Assembly (NCBI RefSeq): GCF_019097595.1 | Contig: NC_080717.1 | Span: 2,949,501 to 3,013,500, forward strand | DNA length: 64,000 bases | Direction of reading: 5' to 3' | Source: Hemibagrus wyckioides | Taxonomy: Eukaryota; Chordata; Actinopteri; Siluriformes; Bagridae | Part shown: one piece after another, positions 32,239-44,961 of the stretch | Numbering within the stretch: position 1 is the first letter of the stretch | Layout of the letters: each line of letters begins with the position of its first letter | Program-made: the position numbers and the translations under genes | The notes under the pieces: model-generated | The model's input: the letters and a program-made list of their open reading frames with translations, nothing else | What the model was told of the DNA's origin: nothing | The model's database searches: none

Positions 32239-33562
32239 GGACTTTTGGTTCAAATCCACCCAGGTAGGAGGAGCCAGATCAAGTCTGACTCCACCCTCTG
32301 GACTTTTGGTTCAGCTCTGCCCAGATCTGAGAAGCTGGATGAAGGCTAACTCCAACCTATGCACTTTTGATTCAGATCCTCCCAGGTAGGAGGAGTTGCA
32401 TCAAGTCAAACTCCACCCTCTGGACTTTTGATTCAAATCCTCCTGGTAGGAGGAGCTGGATCAGGTTGGACTCCAACTTTGAAACTTTTGGTTCAACTCT
32501 ACCCAGGTTGGAAGACCTGGCTCAAGTATAGTGCCACCCTCTGGACTTTTGGTTCAAATCTACTCAGGTAGGAGGAGGTGGAGCAAGTTTCACCCCACCC
32601 CTGGACTTTTGGTTAAAATCTACTCAGGTAGCAGGAGGTGGATCAAGTTTGACTCCAACCCTGGACTTTTGGATAAAATCTACTCAGCTAGGAGGAGCTG
32701 CATCAAGTCAAACTCCACCCTCTGGGCTTTTGGTTCAAATCCTCCCAGGTAGCAGGAGCTGGATCAAGTTTTACTTCACCCTCTGGATTTTGGTTAAATC
32801 TACCCAGGTTGGAAAAGCTGGAACAAGTCTAGCTCCACCCTGTTGACTCCTGGTTCAAATCCTCCCAAGTAGGAGGAACCGGATCATGTCTAGCTCCACC
32901 ATATGGAAATTTTGGTTCAAATCTGCCCATATTTGAGGAACTGGATTAAGTGTAGCACCACCCTATGGACTCATAGTTCAAATCCTCCTAAGTATGAGGA
33001 CACAGATCAAGATTGACTCCACCATCTGGACTTTAGGTTCAAATCTTGATATGTAGGAGGAGCTGTATCATGTCAGACACTCATGAACTTGGTTCAACTC
33101 CACCCAGGTTGGAAAACCTGGATCCAGTCTAGCTCCACCATCTGGACTTTTGGTTCAAATCAACTCAGGTTGGAATAGCAGGAACAAGTCTAACTCCACC
33201 CTTTGGACTCCTGGATCAATTTCTCCCAAGTAGGAGGAGCCAGATCAAGTCTAGCTCCACCCTCTGTACTTTTGGTTCAACTCTGACCAGGTCTAAGGAA
33301 CTGGATAAGGTCTAGCTCCACCATCTAGACTTTAGGTTCAAATCTACCCAGGTAGGAGAGCTACAACATGTCTAGCTCCACCCTCTGGACTTTTGGTTTA
33401 ACTCCATACAATTCAGGTCTGATTTCATGTCCTGTATTTTTGGTTCAAATATGGCCATACAGGAGCAGCAAGGGCTACACCTTCTGGACTTTTGGTTCTA
33501 CTCTGCATAGGTAGGAGGAGCTGGATCAGATCTGACTCCACCCCCTGGACTATTGGTTGAGC
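32239..33562. repeat. About 62-bp minisatellite, roughly 21 degenerate units
   Basis: Each unit follows the order GGACTTTTGGTTCAAATCC, ACCCAGGTAGGAGGAGC, TGGATCAAGTCTGACTCC and ACCCTCT. Units differ by many substitutions and small indels, so this is an older or slowly homogenised array. An isolated inverted unit fragment (CAGGGGGTGGAGCTAGATCT) lies upstream at 32104-32130. No frame stays open across it. Confidence 0.93.
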
Positions 33563-33657
33563 TTTCTTTCTAGCTCAGACTGATTCATTGTCTTTGTATC
33601 AATTCTGGTAAACTGAAGTCTAGATATGTTTAGCTGACTATGTCAGTATGAGCAAGT

Positions 33658-33659
<2 letters not shown>

Positions 33660-33722
<63 letters not shown>

Positions 33723-33979
33723 TGAGTGCACTTAGGTATTCTGAGCTTGGACAGGAACAGGGGATTCTTCTGCTGCAGCTCTCTAATGAGAAGAGCCACT
33801 GTCCTCCATCACACACACACACAGCCAAAAACTCAGCAGAAACAGCAGACTTAATGATGGAGAACTGCTGAATAAATGTGTGTGTGTGCTTTAGTGCTGC
33901 TTTCTACCACCATGTGTTGATGTATGTTTGTTTCTTTTTGTGTATCTGTGAATTATATAATTGTTTAGTAAAAAAGTAA

Positions 33980-34018
<39 letters not shown>

Positions 34019-34120
34019 CGAGAGAGAGATTGGGGGGGTCTGTTTGACATGAGATCTTGCAGGTAGTGGCATCTGATGGAATACAAAAACAGTGATGGCC
34101 CACCGCAGCCTTGTATGGAC

Positions 34121-34177
<57 letters not shown>

Positions 34178-34209
34178 AACTACAGGCAGAAAAAAAGTGA
34201 GGAAGAGCA

Positions 34210-34283
<74 letters not shown>

Positions 34284-34545
34284 GAGAAAGAGAGATAGAG
34301 AGAGAGAAAGAAAGTGAACAGAGAAAGGTAGAGAGAGGAAAAGAAAGAGAAACAACAAATTTGGGTGCAAGACAGACGGGTGGAGAGATAAAGATGGAGG
34401 AAAGAGAAAAATAGCAAGAGAGAGTTAGAAAAAAAATAGGGTAAAGAGGCACAGAGAGCGTGACAGAAAGAGAGAAAGAACAAGGGAGAGGGAGAGAGAG
34501 AGAGAGGGAGGGAGAGAGAGAGAAAGAGGGAGGGGGGGGCGGGTT
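33660..34545. repeat. Cluster of (TG)n(GA)n arrays, (GATA)n and a long purine tract
   Basis: TG then GA runs occur three times: 33660-33722, 33981-34028 and 34121-34173. GATA units fill 34211-34283. From 34284 to about 34540 the plus strand is strongly purine-rich (GAGA, GAAA, GGGA). A CA patch lies at 33808-33824. YLSI and SLSL open frames on minus are artefacts of these repeats. Confidence 0.94.
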
Positions 34546-34778
34546 GGTGAGATATAACCCTGGCCATTAACTTTTGAGAATTACACCTTTTCCGTTGACC
34601 AGGAACGATGGAAAAAGCAGGAAAAAAGAGAGAAAGAAGGAGGGAGAGAGCGAGGGAGAGCGCTGACCCTGAGTTTCAGTCGTCCCCCTTTCACAGCCTA
34701 TAAGCGTGATGGATGGTCCCTCTGCATGACCAGATTGCTTACCCAGACATGAAGGAAAAAGGGGAGTGAAAACACCCG

Positions 34779-34821
<43 letters not shown>

Positions 34822-35165
34822 GTCCTTTATTCTGTCACTGTGTTTGTTTTTTTGTTTTAAACTCACCCCATATGCATGAACAGTGCTGCGTCTGTGAATG
34901 GCAGTTCTAATTAAATACAGAAGAAATTCATTTGTGTGTTTCCATGTGTGTGTGTGTGTGTGTGTGAGTGTGTGTGTGAGTGTGTGTGTGTGTGTGTGAG
35001 TGTGTGTGAGTGTGATACTCGTCCACTTCCTACACGGCAACCCCCAGCTGTCACTCAAAACACACTTTCACGCCATTCAGGATCCCACACACACTCAACC
35101 TCGCTGTCTGTCAAGTATCAGAGCGCAGCAGAGTGTGTGTGAGTGTTGACTTTTTGCTCTTTTTA
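34546..35165. other. Unique sequence with (TC)n and (TG)n arrays
   Basis: TC units at 34780-34815 and an interrupted TG array at 34945-35014 (GAGTG interruptions). Otherwise no feature recognised. Confidence 0.7.
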
Positions 35166-35197
<32 letters not shown>

Positions 35198-35211
35198 CTC
35201 TCTCGTTCTCG

Positions 35212-35238
<27 letters not shown>
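35166..35238. repeat. (CT)n microsatellite
   Basis: CT units with TTTTT and GTT interruptions. Confidence 0.94.
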
Positions 35239-35242
<4 letters not shown>

Positions 35243-35450
35243 ATTCTGAATTCATTTCGCTCAGGTTAGCTTCATTAGCATGCGTGTGTGTATGTTATTG
35301 TTTACAAAAGCAGCAGTTTAGTAGTTGTAGCTCGGGTTCTAGCGAGCCGGAGGTTGTGAGTTCACATCCGGAGGAGCGTTTAAACGAGCCTGGGCTGAAT
35401 TTTACCTCACCACGGAGCAAACAATTACAGCTCCATCACATGCACCTTCA

Positions 35451-35492
35451 ACACACACACACACAAGCACACACACACACACACACACACAC
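35451..35492. repeat. (CA)n microsatellite
   Basis: CA units with one AG interruption. Confidence 0.95.
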
Positions 35493-35570
35493 TGTCAGAA
35501 AGTTACAAATTCCTCCTCAGCCAAGTGTATGATTAAAAGCCTGGTACACTTAAGATGTAACAGTTTAATT

Positions 35571-35593
35571 AGTAAATAAATAAATAAATAAGC

Positions 35594-35672
<79 letters not shown>

Positions 35673-35810
35673 TAATTAATTAATTTGTTTGTTTGTTTGT
35701 TTATTTCTTTATTTTCAGAGGAATCCAGATAGACATAAAATAAAACACAATGGAAAATGCATCCACAAACAAACAAGCAAATAAATAAACAAACAAATAA
35801 ATAAATAAGC

Positions 35811-35868
<58 letters not shown>

Positions 35869-35870
35869 TT
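35571..35870. repeat. Two (ATT)n arrays with duplicated AAAT-AAGCT flank
   Basis: AAATAAATAAATAAGCTATT precedes both ATT arrays (35594-35670 and 35811-35866). The arrays and their left flank therefore look duplicated about 215 bp apart, with TTTG/CAAA-rich sequence between. Confidence 0.93.
35718..35790. repeat. Inverted repeat, left arm
   Basis: GAGGAATCCAGATAGACATA, then ACACAATGGAAAATGCATCC and CAAACAAACAAG. Its reverse complement is present at 36088-36168 with some changes. Confidence 0.75.
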
Positions 35871-36087
35871 AAATGTTTGATTGTTTGTCTATTTTTAAAA
35901 TACACATAATTTGCTAATTATTTTCATCATGGTCACAGGGAGCATTTCATCTGGTTTCTTGTTGTGATTGTTGTTGTTTTCTTTCTTCCTTCCTTTGTAT
36001 ATCTGTTTATTTATTTCAAGAAAGATGAAGGACACAACTTCACCATTTATTTATTTAATTATATATTTATTTATTGATTGATTGATT

Positions 36088-36168
36088 GTTTATTTGTTTG
36101 TTTGTTTGTTTGTTTGTTTATGAATGCATTTTGCATTGCATTTTAGTTCATGTGTATCTGGATTCCTC
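36088..36168. repeat. Inverted repeat, right arm
   Basis: GTTTGTTTGTTTATGAATGC, then TTTTGCATTGCATTTTAG and TGTATCTGGATTCCTC pair with the arm at 35718-35790. Loop about 300 bp. Confidence 0.75.
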
Positions 36169-36192
36169 TAGATAGATAGATAAATAGATAGA

Positions 36193-36250
<58 letters not shown>
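36169..36250. repeat. (GATA)n/(AAAT)n microsatellite
   Basis: A few GATA units pass into about 14 AAAT units. Confidence 0.95.
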
Positions 36251-36251
<1 letters not shown>

Positions 36252-36385
36252 GTTTGAGTCTTGTTCACATGCAAACTTGGTTTTATAAACAAATGAAAAT
36301 CAAACAAAACTGTTTCACTGAAATTAAAAATAAAAAAAATCTGGGTTCCAGGAAAGCAGTTAGCAGCAGCAGACCTGTGTGATAA

Positions 36386-36995
36386 ATTATGATAAAGTGT
36401 CATCTAGTGTGGTGTTACAGTTGAGAAAACATGAAGAAGTGCCCTAATGGCTGTGCTTCAAGTGCAAAACCATGATGAAGTGCCCTCTGAGGTGCTGCTG
36501 TGAGCAAGAAAAACGTGATAAAATGCCCTCTAGGTTGTCTCTGTGGCACATAAAAGTCTGATCAAATGCCCCTATGAGGACTGCATGCAAGGAAATGTGA
36601 TAAAGTGCCTGCTAGGTTGCTAGGCTGTCCTTACCAGAGACAAAGTGTGAGCAATTGCTATAATATGTGAAGATGTGCCCTAATGTCCTGCCCTTCACTT
36701 GAAAGAAGTGATGTAACATAATAAAATGCCCTCTAGGTTGGCCGTTACAGTGGAGGAAATATGAAGAAAGTGCTTTAAAGAAGTGCTGCTCTTCAAATGG
36801 AGAAAAAAAACCCTGATGAAATATCCACTCGGTTGTTACTACAGTAGATAAAAAGTGATAAGTCTCATCAGGAGCGGAGAAAATGAAATGTGCTTTAATA
36901 GCTCTCTTTCAAATAGAATAAAAATAAATAAATAAAAAATTCAGGATGGCGCTACATGGGTGAGAAAACATACTGAAATGCCCTAATGGGTGACT
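36386..36995. repeat. Degenerate tandem repeat with AAGTGCCCTCTAGG-type core
   Basis: GTGATAAAATGCCCTCTAGG, ATGAAGAAGTGCCCTAATGG and CTTCAAGTGCAAAA-type phrases alternate about every 50-60 bp across 600 bp, with strong divergence. A two-phrase unit of about 110 bp is possible. No coding potential. Confidence 0.75.
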
Positions 36996-37004
36996 AATAG
37001 GAAG

Positions 37005-37005
<1 letters not shown>

Positions 37006-37044
<39 letters not shown>

Positions 37045-37047
37045 TTT
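37006..37047. repeat. (TTTA)n microsatellite
   Basis: About ten TTTA units between the degenerate array and the 105-bp tandem repeat. Confidence 0.95.
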
Positions 37048-37049
37048 TC

Positions 37050-37366
37050 TACACTGCCTGTATTGCTCCTGATGCTTTATTTGTAATAATAATATATTTT
37101 TTAAATGTATTAAATAAAGAAATTAAATAATGTTAGAATATTACAATTTTTTTCTTCATTGCCTGTACTGCTCCTTATGCTTTATTTGTAATAATAATAT
37201 TTTTAATGTATTAAATAATGAAATTGAATAATGTACGAAGTCTATAATTATAGCATTCTTTTTCTATTCTGCCTGTACTTCTCCTGATGCTTTATTTGTA
37301 ATAATAATAATTTTTAAAAAATATTAAATAATTAAATTAAATAATGTTAGGATTCTATAAAGAAAA
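37050..37366. repeat. Three tandem copies of a 103-110-bp unit
   Basis: Units start near 37050, 37153 and 37263. Each carries TGCCTGTA-TTGCTCC-type sequence, then TGATGCTTTATTTGTAATAA, a T/A-rich stretch and TTAAATAATG. Confidence 0.88.
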
Positions 37367-38716
37367 GAATTTATAATTAAAAAATAAATAAATAAATAAA
37401 AAAGATGCCACAACCTTAGGATTCCAAGCAACCAAACCATGTGGGAGGGGCTTAGTTTAACTCTCCTGTCAATCACAGTGACATTAGTCAATCAGATAGC
37501 TTCAAATAGCTAGGATGAAGCACATGTTAGCAGTCAGTGTGACAAGTGAGAGTTGGCTGGTGGGTAAAAAAATTGCAGGTGAACAAATTGTGCAGAAAAA
37601 TAATATTTTTTTGTTTCCAGGTAAAAACTAGAGTAGAGCAGTATCGCGTGTTGTATTAAAATAATAATACCTGTGTCTAGAATCCATTTGGTAGCTTTAT
37701 CATCCAATATGTCACATCTCAGCTGTGCTGATTTAGCTCTACATCTTTTCTAAAGACCTTTTTTTGGGGGCTGCCTTAATGAAAATCCCTCCTGCAGACA
37801 CCTCATGTCACGTCTAATCAGCGAGGTGGGAAAGCGATGCTAACGTCTGGCCCGCGTACAATAACAGCGCGGTTGAAATTTACTTAACGCTGGCAGAAAT
37901 GGCTGAGTTAAGTGCCGTCATAAAAGCTCACTTAGGGTGATGGCTTGCGGTTTGTACCTGGAGAGAGAGAGAGAGAGAGAAAGACAGCCAGGATTTTTTT
38001 TCTCTCTTCTTCTTCTTCTTACCGAGCCGTTCCATCACTCATTAGCTTTTATGGAGGTTTGCCTTTTCACTGCTCCGCTAGAGTGTAATGTGAAGCCTGG
38101 GGCGCATAAAGGGCAGTTAGCCACAAAGATCGTACCCTGTGCGCGAGTATGTGTGTGTGTGTGTGTGTGTGTGTTCTGTGGAAATAAGGACACTCCGTGG
38201 CTGTGAGCTCTGTTAACACACACCTTCACACACCATTGAGTGTTTAGGGTGACTTTTAGGAGGACGTTTGTTATTTTCCAACCAGGCGGAGAGAAGCCTG
38301 GCTCCTAAGCAGGGGCTGGGTGGAATAACAAAGGGAATGGCTTTATTATAGAAGCTACATAAATTCTTTACATAAATTTCTTTTTTAAGTAATAAAATAA
38401 TGTTTATCTGCTGGATAGTAGAATCTTAATGTATGTTGTTTACATTTATTAAAATAATTTTTCCAGAGAATCTGAGTTGGGGCGGGGCTACATATGAGCT
38501 CAGGTTGTGATGTCATAAAAAAGGTTACTAGAGGACATTTAGCAAGAAATCCTAAATGCGGTTATGGGAAAATGATGATTTTTAATTTCATTTTGATGTT
38601 AAAAGTGTTGAAATTAAAAATTTCTATTCTATAAATTCTATTATTTATATTATTTAAACAATTTTTTTAATTAAAGAACATGCACCATTTAGAGCTACAA
38701 TGTATCTCTCTCTCAC

Positions 38717-38719
<3 letters not shown>
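37367..38719. other. Largely unique sequence
   Basis: Contains GA (37961-37981) and TG (38150-38173) microsatellites. 37790-37930 is non-repetitive and relatively GC-rich. No exon supported. Confidence 0.45.

Positions 38720-38755
<36 letters not shown>
38720..38755. repeat. (CT)n microsatellite
   Basis: Eighteen CT units. Confidence 0.95.
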
Positions 38756-38757
<2 letters not shown>

Positions 38758-39323
38758 ATTAGTTGAATAAACATCTCCTTTCCTAAAACATCACCTCTGC
38801 AGCTTTGAATCCGCATTGAACTCCTGTCAGAACTGCTGCAATAGCCAATAGAAAATTAATCACCTTCTGACCAACCAATCATGATCCAGAATTCATCCGC
38901 AATTTGCATACTCATAAATATTCATCGATTCCTGCATTCAATTATTAAAGCATAAAGGTTTACAGATGTTCCTAGATTACTCGTTTTGTTCTGCTGATTT
39001 GTTCAACCTTGTGTATATGTATGTGTGTGTGTGTGTGTGTGTATGAAAATCTCAAGAGGTTAACCGCCAGAATGATGTCCTTCACTGAAGGAATCGATTC
39101 TCCAATGCTGCCCCATCCCAGACACTGCAGGAATTTATCACCATTAAGGACATGATTGACATTCCAGCAACCATTTTAGCATGAATGGCAGTGGATTTGT
39201 GTGTGTGTGTGTGTGTGTGTGTGTTTGAGGGAGGGGGAGGTTAATAGAGAGCAAACTGCATCTCATGTATCAGTGACTATGTAGGTCTATAGTGTTACAG
39301 TATTTCAGATCACCTCGAGGAGA

Positions 39324-39354
<31 letters not shown>

Positions 39355-39432
39355 TCTGCTTAATTACGTTATCACACTCATAATTATATTATCACCAGAG
39401 CAATTATATCAATATGATTTTGTAAAAATGTA
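38756..39432. other. Unique sequence with TG/CA microsatellites
   Basis: TG at 39024-39042 and 39198-39223, CA at 39327-39351. Nothing else recognised. Confidence 0.6.
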
Positions 39433-40290
39433 TACACTGCTCAGCTATAGCATTAAAATATGGTGTATGCTGCCCAGACGACTCGTCCAGGCATGGACTC
39501 CACTTACGAGACCCCTGGAGGTATGTAGTATCCTGCACCGAGACTTTAGCAACAGATCCTTTAAGTCCTTTAAGTTGCAAGTTGAGACCTTCTTGGATCA
39601 GACTTGTTTGTCCAGGACATCCCACTGAGGCTTGGATTGAGATCAGGAGAATTTGGAGAGCCAAGACGTAAGGATTTCCAGCAGAACATTGCTCAGAGCA
39701 TTATTTCTTCTTCACATCTAGTATCTCCACATGCTTCAAAAGACAATTCATCTTCTTCCACTGCTTGATGGTCCAGTTCTGAAGCTCATGCTGTACTGCC
39801 GTTGTAGGAGCTTTCATTGGTGTACAGGAGTCAGCATGGACCGGTCTGCAGCTACACAGCGCCATACGCAGCAAGCCGTGATGAACTGTGTGATCCGACA
39901 CCTTTTTATCAGAGCCATTCACTTTATCAGTGTTTTGTGCTATTGCTTTTTCATGGGTTTGGACCAGAACCTAATCTTCTCCCCATGCGCATCTTGGGCA
40001 TCCAGGATCCTGTCCCCGGTTCACTGGTTGTCATTTTTTGCATCGTATTTGGTAGGTACTAACCACTGGACACCAGGAACATCAGACCTTGTTAAAGTCA
40101 CTCAGGTCCAAAATGCTTCTACTGTATGCTTCAATGGATCTTTCCTGCTTTCAGCTGATCACCTTCAAGGACTGACTGATGACATGCTGCCTAATGAATC
40201 TCACCATTTAATAGTGTCACTGTAATGAGATAATCAGAGATATTCACTCCACCTGTCAGTGGATTTAATAATATGGTTGGTGAACGTGTT
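39433..40290 (-). pseudogene. Old, deleted Tc1-like transposon of a second subfamily
   Basis: Starts on plus with TACACTGCTCAGCTATAGCA after a TA. It then shows the complement of the transposase C-terminus (CTTTAAGTTGCAAGTTGAGA, ATTGAGATCAGGAGAATTTG), TTTCCAGCAGAACATTGC and the mid-region (TGGTCCAGTTCTGAAGCTCA). The last part carries the complement of the N-terminal region with many changes. The leader complement (AATGAGATAATCAGAGATAT, CACCTGTCAGTGG) and a degraded terminus follow. The leader wording differs from the copies at 11128 and 27733, so I place it in a different, older subfamily. Frameshifts, stops and deletions throughout. Confidence 0.82.
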
Positions 40291-41787
40291 GTGTGTTTAA
40301 ATTAATTTAAATAAATAAATAAATAAATTTAAAAAACAGAACAGAAATGTATTATTTAATTAATTACAAAATCAAATAAATAAATGTAAAGCTAAATTAC
40401 AAGGATTATAATTACCAAGGATTAAGAACAAAAGAAAAAAAAAAATCCATAATGTTGCAATAAGTTATTATTCTCAAATTCTTTCAAACAAATACCAAAC
40501 TTCAATACCAAAATTATAGTTGTCTTAAATAATAAAATAAAATAAAATAAAATAAAATAAAATAAAATAAAATAAAATAAAATAAAATAAAATAAAATAA
40601 ATAATTTAGTTCTACAAGGACTATGGTATGGCTTGAACTCAGTTAATGTAACTCAGAGCTCAGTGCAGTAGGTTGATCTAATAAAACCTAGCTGTACCTA
40701 CTGTGAAGCTCCCCTGGCCACGCCTCTCTATTATTATTATCATCCTTATTTTATCGCTTTGCACCATTTCTTTGAAAATTCTCGCATGTCTCGTGTTTCT
40801 GGTGTCTTTTCATTACAGCATGTCGGCGTCCTGATGATGGATTGCCTGTTAAAACCCTGCCTGCCCATTTTCTTGACATTCATGCATATTCTGGCTCTAA
40901 TTCCAGGAAAACGTGTAATAAAATTACACCGCAAATGCATATTCCTGCCTCTGACTCACCGGCATTAAACCCTAATGCGCTCTATTATATTAGAGACGTA
41001 TAACACAGTGATGTATAGTGACTCAGTGGGATGGTGAAACCTACAACTGCACTACATCTCGTGGAGAAGTATTTTAAAGTGCTCTGAGTAAGTAAGTAAC
41101 TTCTTCTTCTCTTTTTTTTTAACTAAGTACCTAATTACTCTTTGGGATACTCTACAGGGCACGTAATTGCATTCGGACGCTGGAAAACCATTACGCAGCA
41201 TCCATTACACTGCGCTGATTGTAATAAACGCAGGAGCAGCTAGGAGTTATAGAGATGTTTAAGTGGACAAAGGCACTAAATTCTCTCCCTCCTGTCACCT
41301 TCAGGCTAAAACAAGTTCCTTATCACCGTCTGGACTCAGAGGCACCGAAGGTTCAGGATCCTCCCTGCTCTCGTCATACCCCTCCCCTCCCCGTGGGCTG
41401 ACTCTAATACCCCTCCATTCATCACCACAGACACCGCAGCATTATTACTGTAGACAATGTGTTCAATCTCCCTGGTCGAGACGCTCGGTGTCGGACACTC
41501 GGGAGGCAGGCTAAGCCGGCAGCATTTGCATGTAATTACCTTCTTTAGCGCTAATGCTAGCCATCGCTCTCCAGCACTCGTGCTAAATCCCGGCGCCTCA
41601 TTAGATGGCGAGATCATTACCATGGGTGAGGAACGTGTAAAGCAGAGGATCTGAGGGAAAATATAGGCTCAGAAGTTCGGACACACCAGGAGATATATAT
41701 ATATTTCTCTGTTAGTTTTCATGTTTGAAATTTTAGGCTATGATGTAGTCTTACCATCATACCATGTGCCATATGATCTTATTGCCT
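40291..41787. other. Unique sequence; (AAAAT)n array and conserved non-coding candidates
   Basis: AAAAT units fill 40530-40603. From about 40740 to 41640 repeats are nearly absent and composition is more balanced. Segments near 40860-40980 and 41150-41240 carry CACGTAATTGCATTC and CACTGCGCTGATTGTAATA-type text. No protein domain in any frame. Confidence 0.4.
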
Positions 41788-42212
41788 CACACACACCAAA
41801 CACACCATCACTGCCTCACACTGCCTCACACACACACACCAAACACACCATCACCACCTCACACACACACACACCAAACACACCATCACTGCCTCACACA
41901 CACACACCAAACACACCATCACTGCCTCACACACACATACCAAACACACCATCACAACGTCACACACATACCAAACACACCATCACTGCCTCACACACAC
42001 ACACCAAAAACACCATCACCACCTCACACACATACCAAACACACCATCACCACCTCACACACTCACACACACACACCATCACTGCCTCACACACACACAC
42101 CAAACACACCATCACCACCTCACACACACACACACCATCACTGCCTCAAACACACACACACACCAAACACACCATCAGTGCCTCAAACACACACACACCA
42201 AACACACCATCA

Positions 42213-42245
<33 letters not shown>

Positions 42246-44132
42246 CAAACACATCATCACTGCCTCACACACACACACCAAACACACCATCACCACCTCA
42301 CACACACACACACCTCACACACACACACACACACACCAAACACACCATCACCACCTCACACACACACACACCAAACACACCATCACCACCTCACACACAC
42401 ACACACCAAACACACCATCACCACCTCACACACACACACACACACACCAAACACACCATCACTGCCTCACACACACCAAACACACCATCACCACCTCACA
42501 CACATACCAAACACAACATCACTGCCTCACACACACACACCAAACACACCATAACTGCCTCTCACACACACACCAAACACACCATCACCACCTCACACAC
42601 ATACCAAACACACCATCACTGCCTCACACACACACACACCAAACACACCATCACCACCTCACACACACACACACCAAACACACCATCACTGCCTCACACA
42701 CACACACACCAAACACACCATCACCATCTCACACACACACCAAACACACCATCACAGCCTCACACACACACACCAAACACATCATCACTGCCTCACACAC
42801 ACACACCAAACACACCATCACCACCTCACACACACAAACACACACACACACCAAACACACCATCACTGCCTCACACACACACACACCAAACACACCATCA
42901 CCACCTCACACACACACACACCTCACACACACACACACACCAAACACACCATCACTGCCTCACACACACCAAACATACCATCACCACCTCACACACATAC
43001 CAAACACACCATCACTGCCTCAGACACACACACCAAACACACCATCACTGCCTCTCACACACACACCAAACACACCATCACCACCTCACACACATACCAA
43101 ACACACCATCACTGCCTCACACACACACACACACCAAACACACCATCACCACCTCACACACACACACACCAAACACACCATCACTGCCTCACACACACAC
43201 ACACACACCAAACACACCATCACCACCTCACACACACACCAAACACACCATCACTGCCTCACACACACACACCAAACACACCATCACTGCCTCACACACA
43301 CACACCAAACACACCATCACCACCTCACACACACAAACACACACACACACACACCAAACACACCATCACTGCCTCACACACACACACCAAACACACCATC
43401 ACCACCTCACACACACACACACACACACCAAACACACCATCACCACCTCACACACATACCAAGCACACCATCACTGCCTCACACACACACACCAAACACA
43501 CCATCACTGCCTCTCACACACACACCAAACACACCATCACCACCTCACACACATACCAAGCACAACATCACTGCCTCACACACACACACCAAACACACCA
43601 TCACCACCTCACACACATACCAAACACACCATCACTGCCTCACACACACACACCAAACACACCATCACCACCTCACACACACACACACCAAACACACCAT
43701 CACCACCTCACACACACACACACACACACACCAAACACACCATCACTGCCTCTCACACACACACCAAACACACCATCACCACCTCACACACACACACCTC
43801 ACACACACACACACCAAACACACCATCACCACCTCACACACACACCAAACACACCATCACTGCCTCACACACACACACACACCAAACACACCATCACTGC
43901 CTCACACACACACACCAAACACACCATCACTGCCTCACACACACACACACACCAAACACACCATCACTGCCTCACACACACACCAAACACACCATCACTG
44001 CCTCACACACACACACCAAACACACCATCACTGCCTCACACACACACACCAAACACACCATCACTGCCTCACACACACACACCAAACACACCATCACTGC
44101 CTCACACACACACACCAAACACACCATCACTG

Positions 44133-44164
<32 letters not shown>

Positions 44165-44278
44165 CAAACACACCATCACTGCCTCACACACACACACCAA
44201 ACACACCATCACTGCCTCACACACACCAAACACACCATCACTGCCTCACACACACACACACCAAACACACCATCACTG

Positions 44279-44310
<32 letters not shown>

Positions 44311-44586
44311 CAAACACACCATCACTGCCTCACACACACACACCAAACACACCATCACCACCTCACACACACACCAAACACACCATCACTGCCTCACACA
44401 CACACACACCAAACACACCATCACTGCCTCACACACACACACCAAACACACCATCACCACCTCACACACACACCAAACACACCATCACTGCCTCACACAC
44501 ACACACCAAACACACCATCACCACCTCACACACACACACCAAACACACCATCACCACCTCACACACACACACCAAACACACCATCA

Positions 44587-44621
<35 letters not shown>

Positions 44622-44930
44622 CAAACACACCATCACTGCCTCACACACACCAAACACACCATCACTGCCTCACACACACACCAAACACACCATCACTGCC
44701 TCACACACACACACACCAAACACACCATCACTGCCTCACACACACACCAAACACACCATCACTGCCTCACACACACCAAACACACCATCACTGCCTCACA
44801 CACACACACCAAACACACCATCACCACCTCACACACACACACACACACACCAAACACACCATCACTGCCTCACACACACACACCAAACACACCATCACTG
44901 CCTCACACACACACACCAAACACACCATCA

Positions 44931-44961
<31 letters not shown>

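Noticed and set aside
33660..33722. TG-GA junction as an end of a mobile element
   Set aside because: It recurs as a simple compound microsatellite with no shared non-repetitive flank that I could see.
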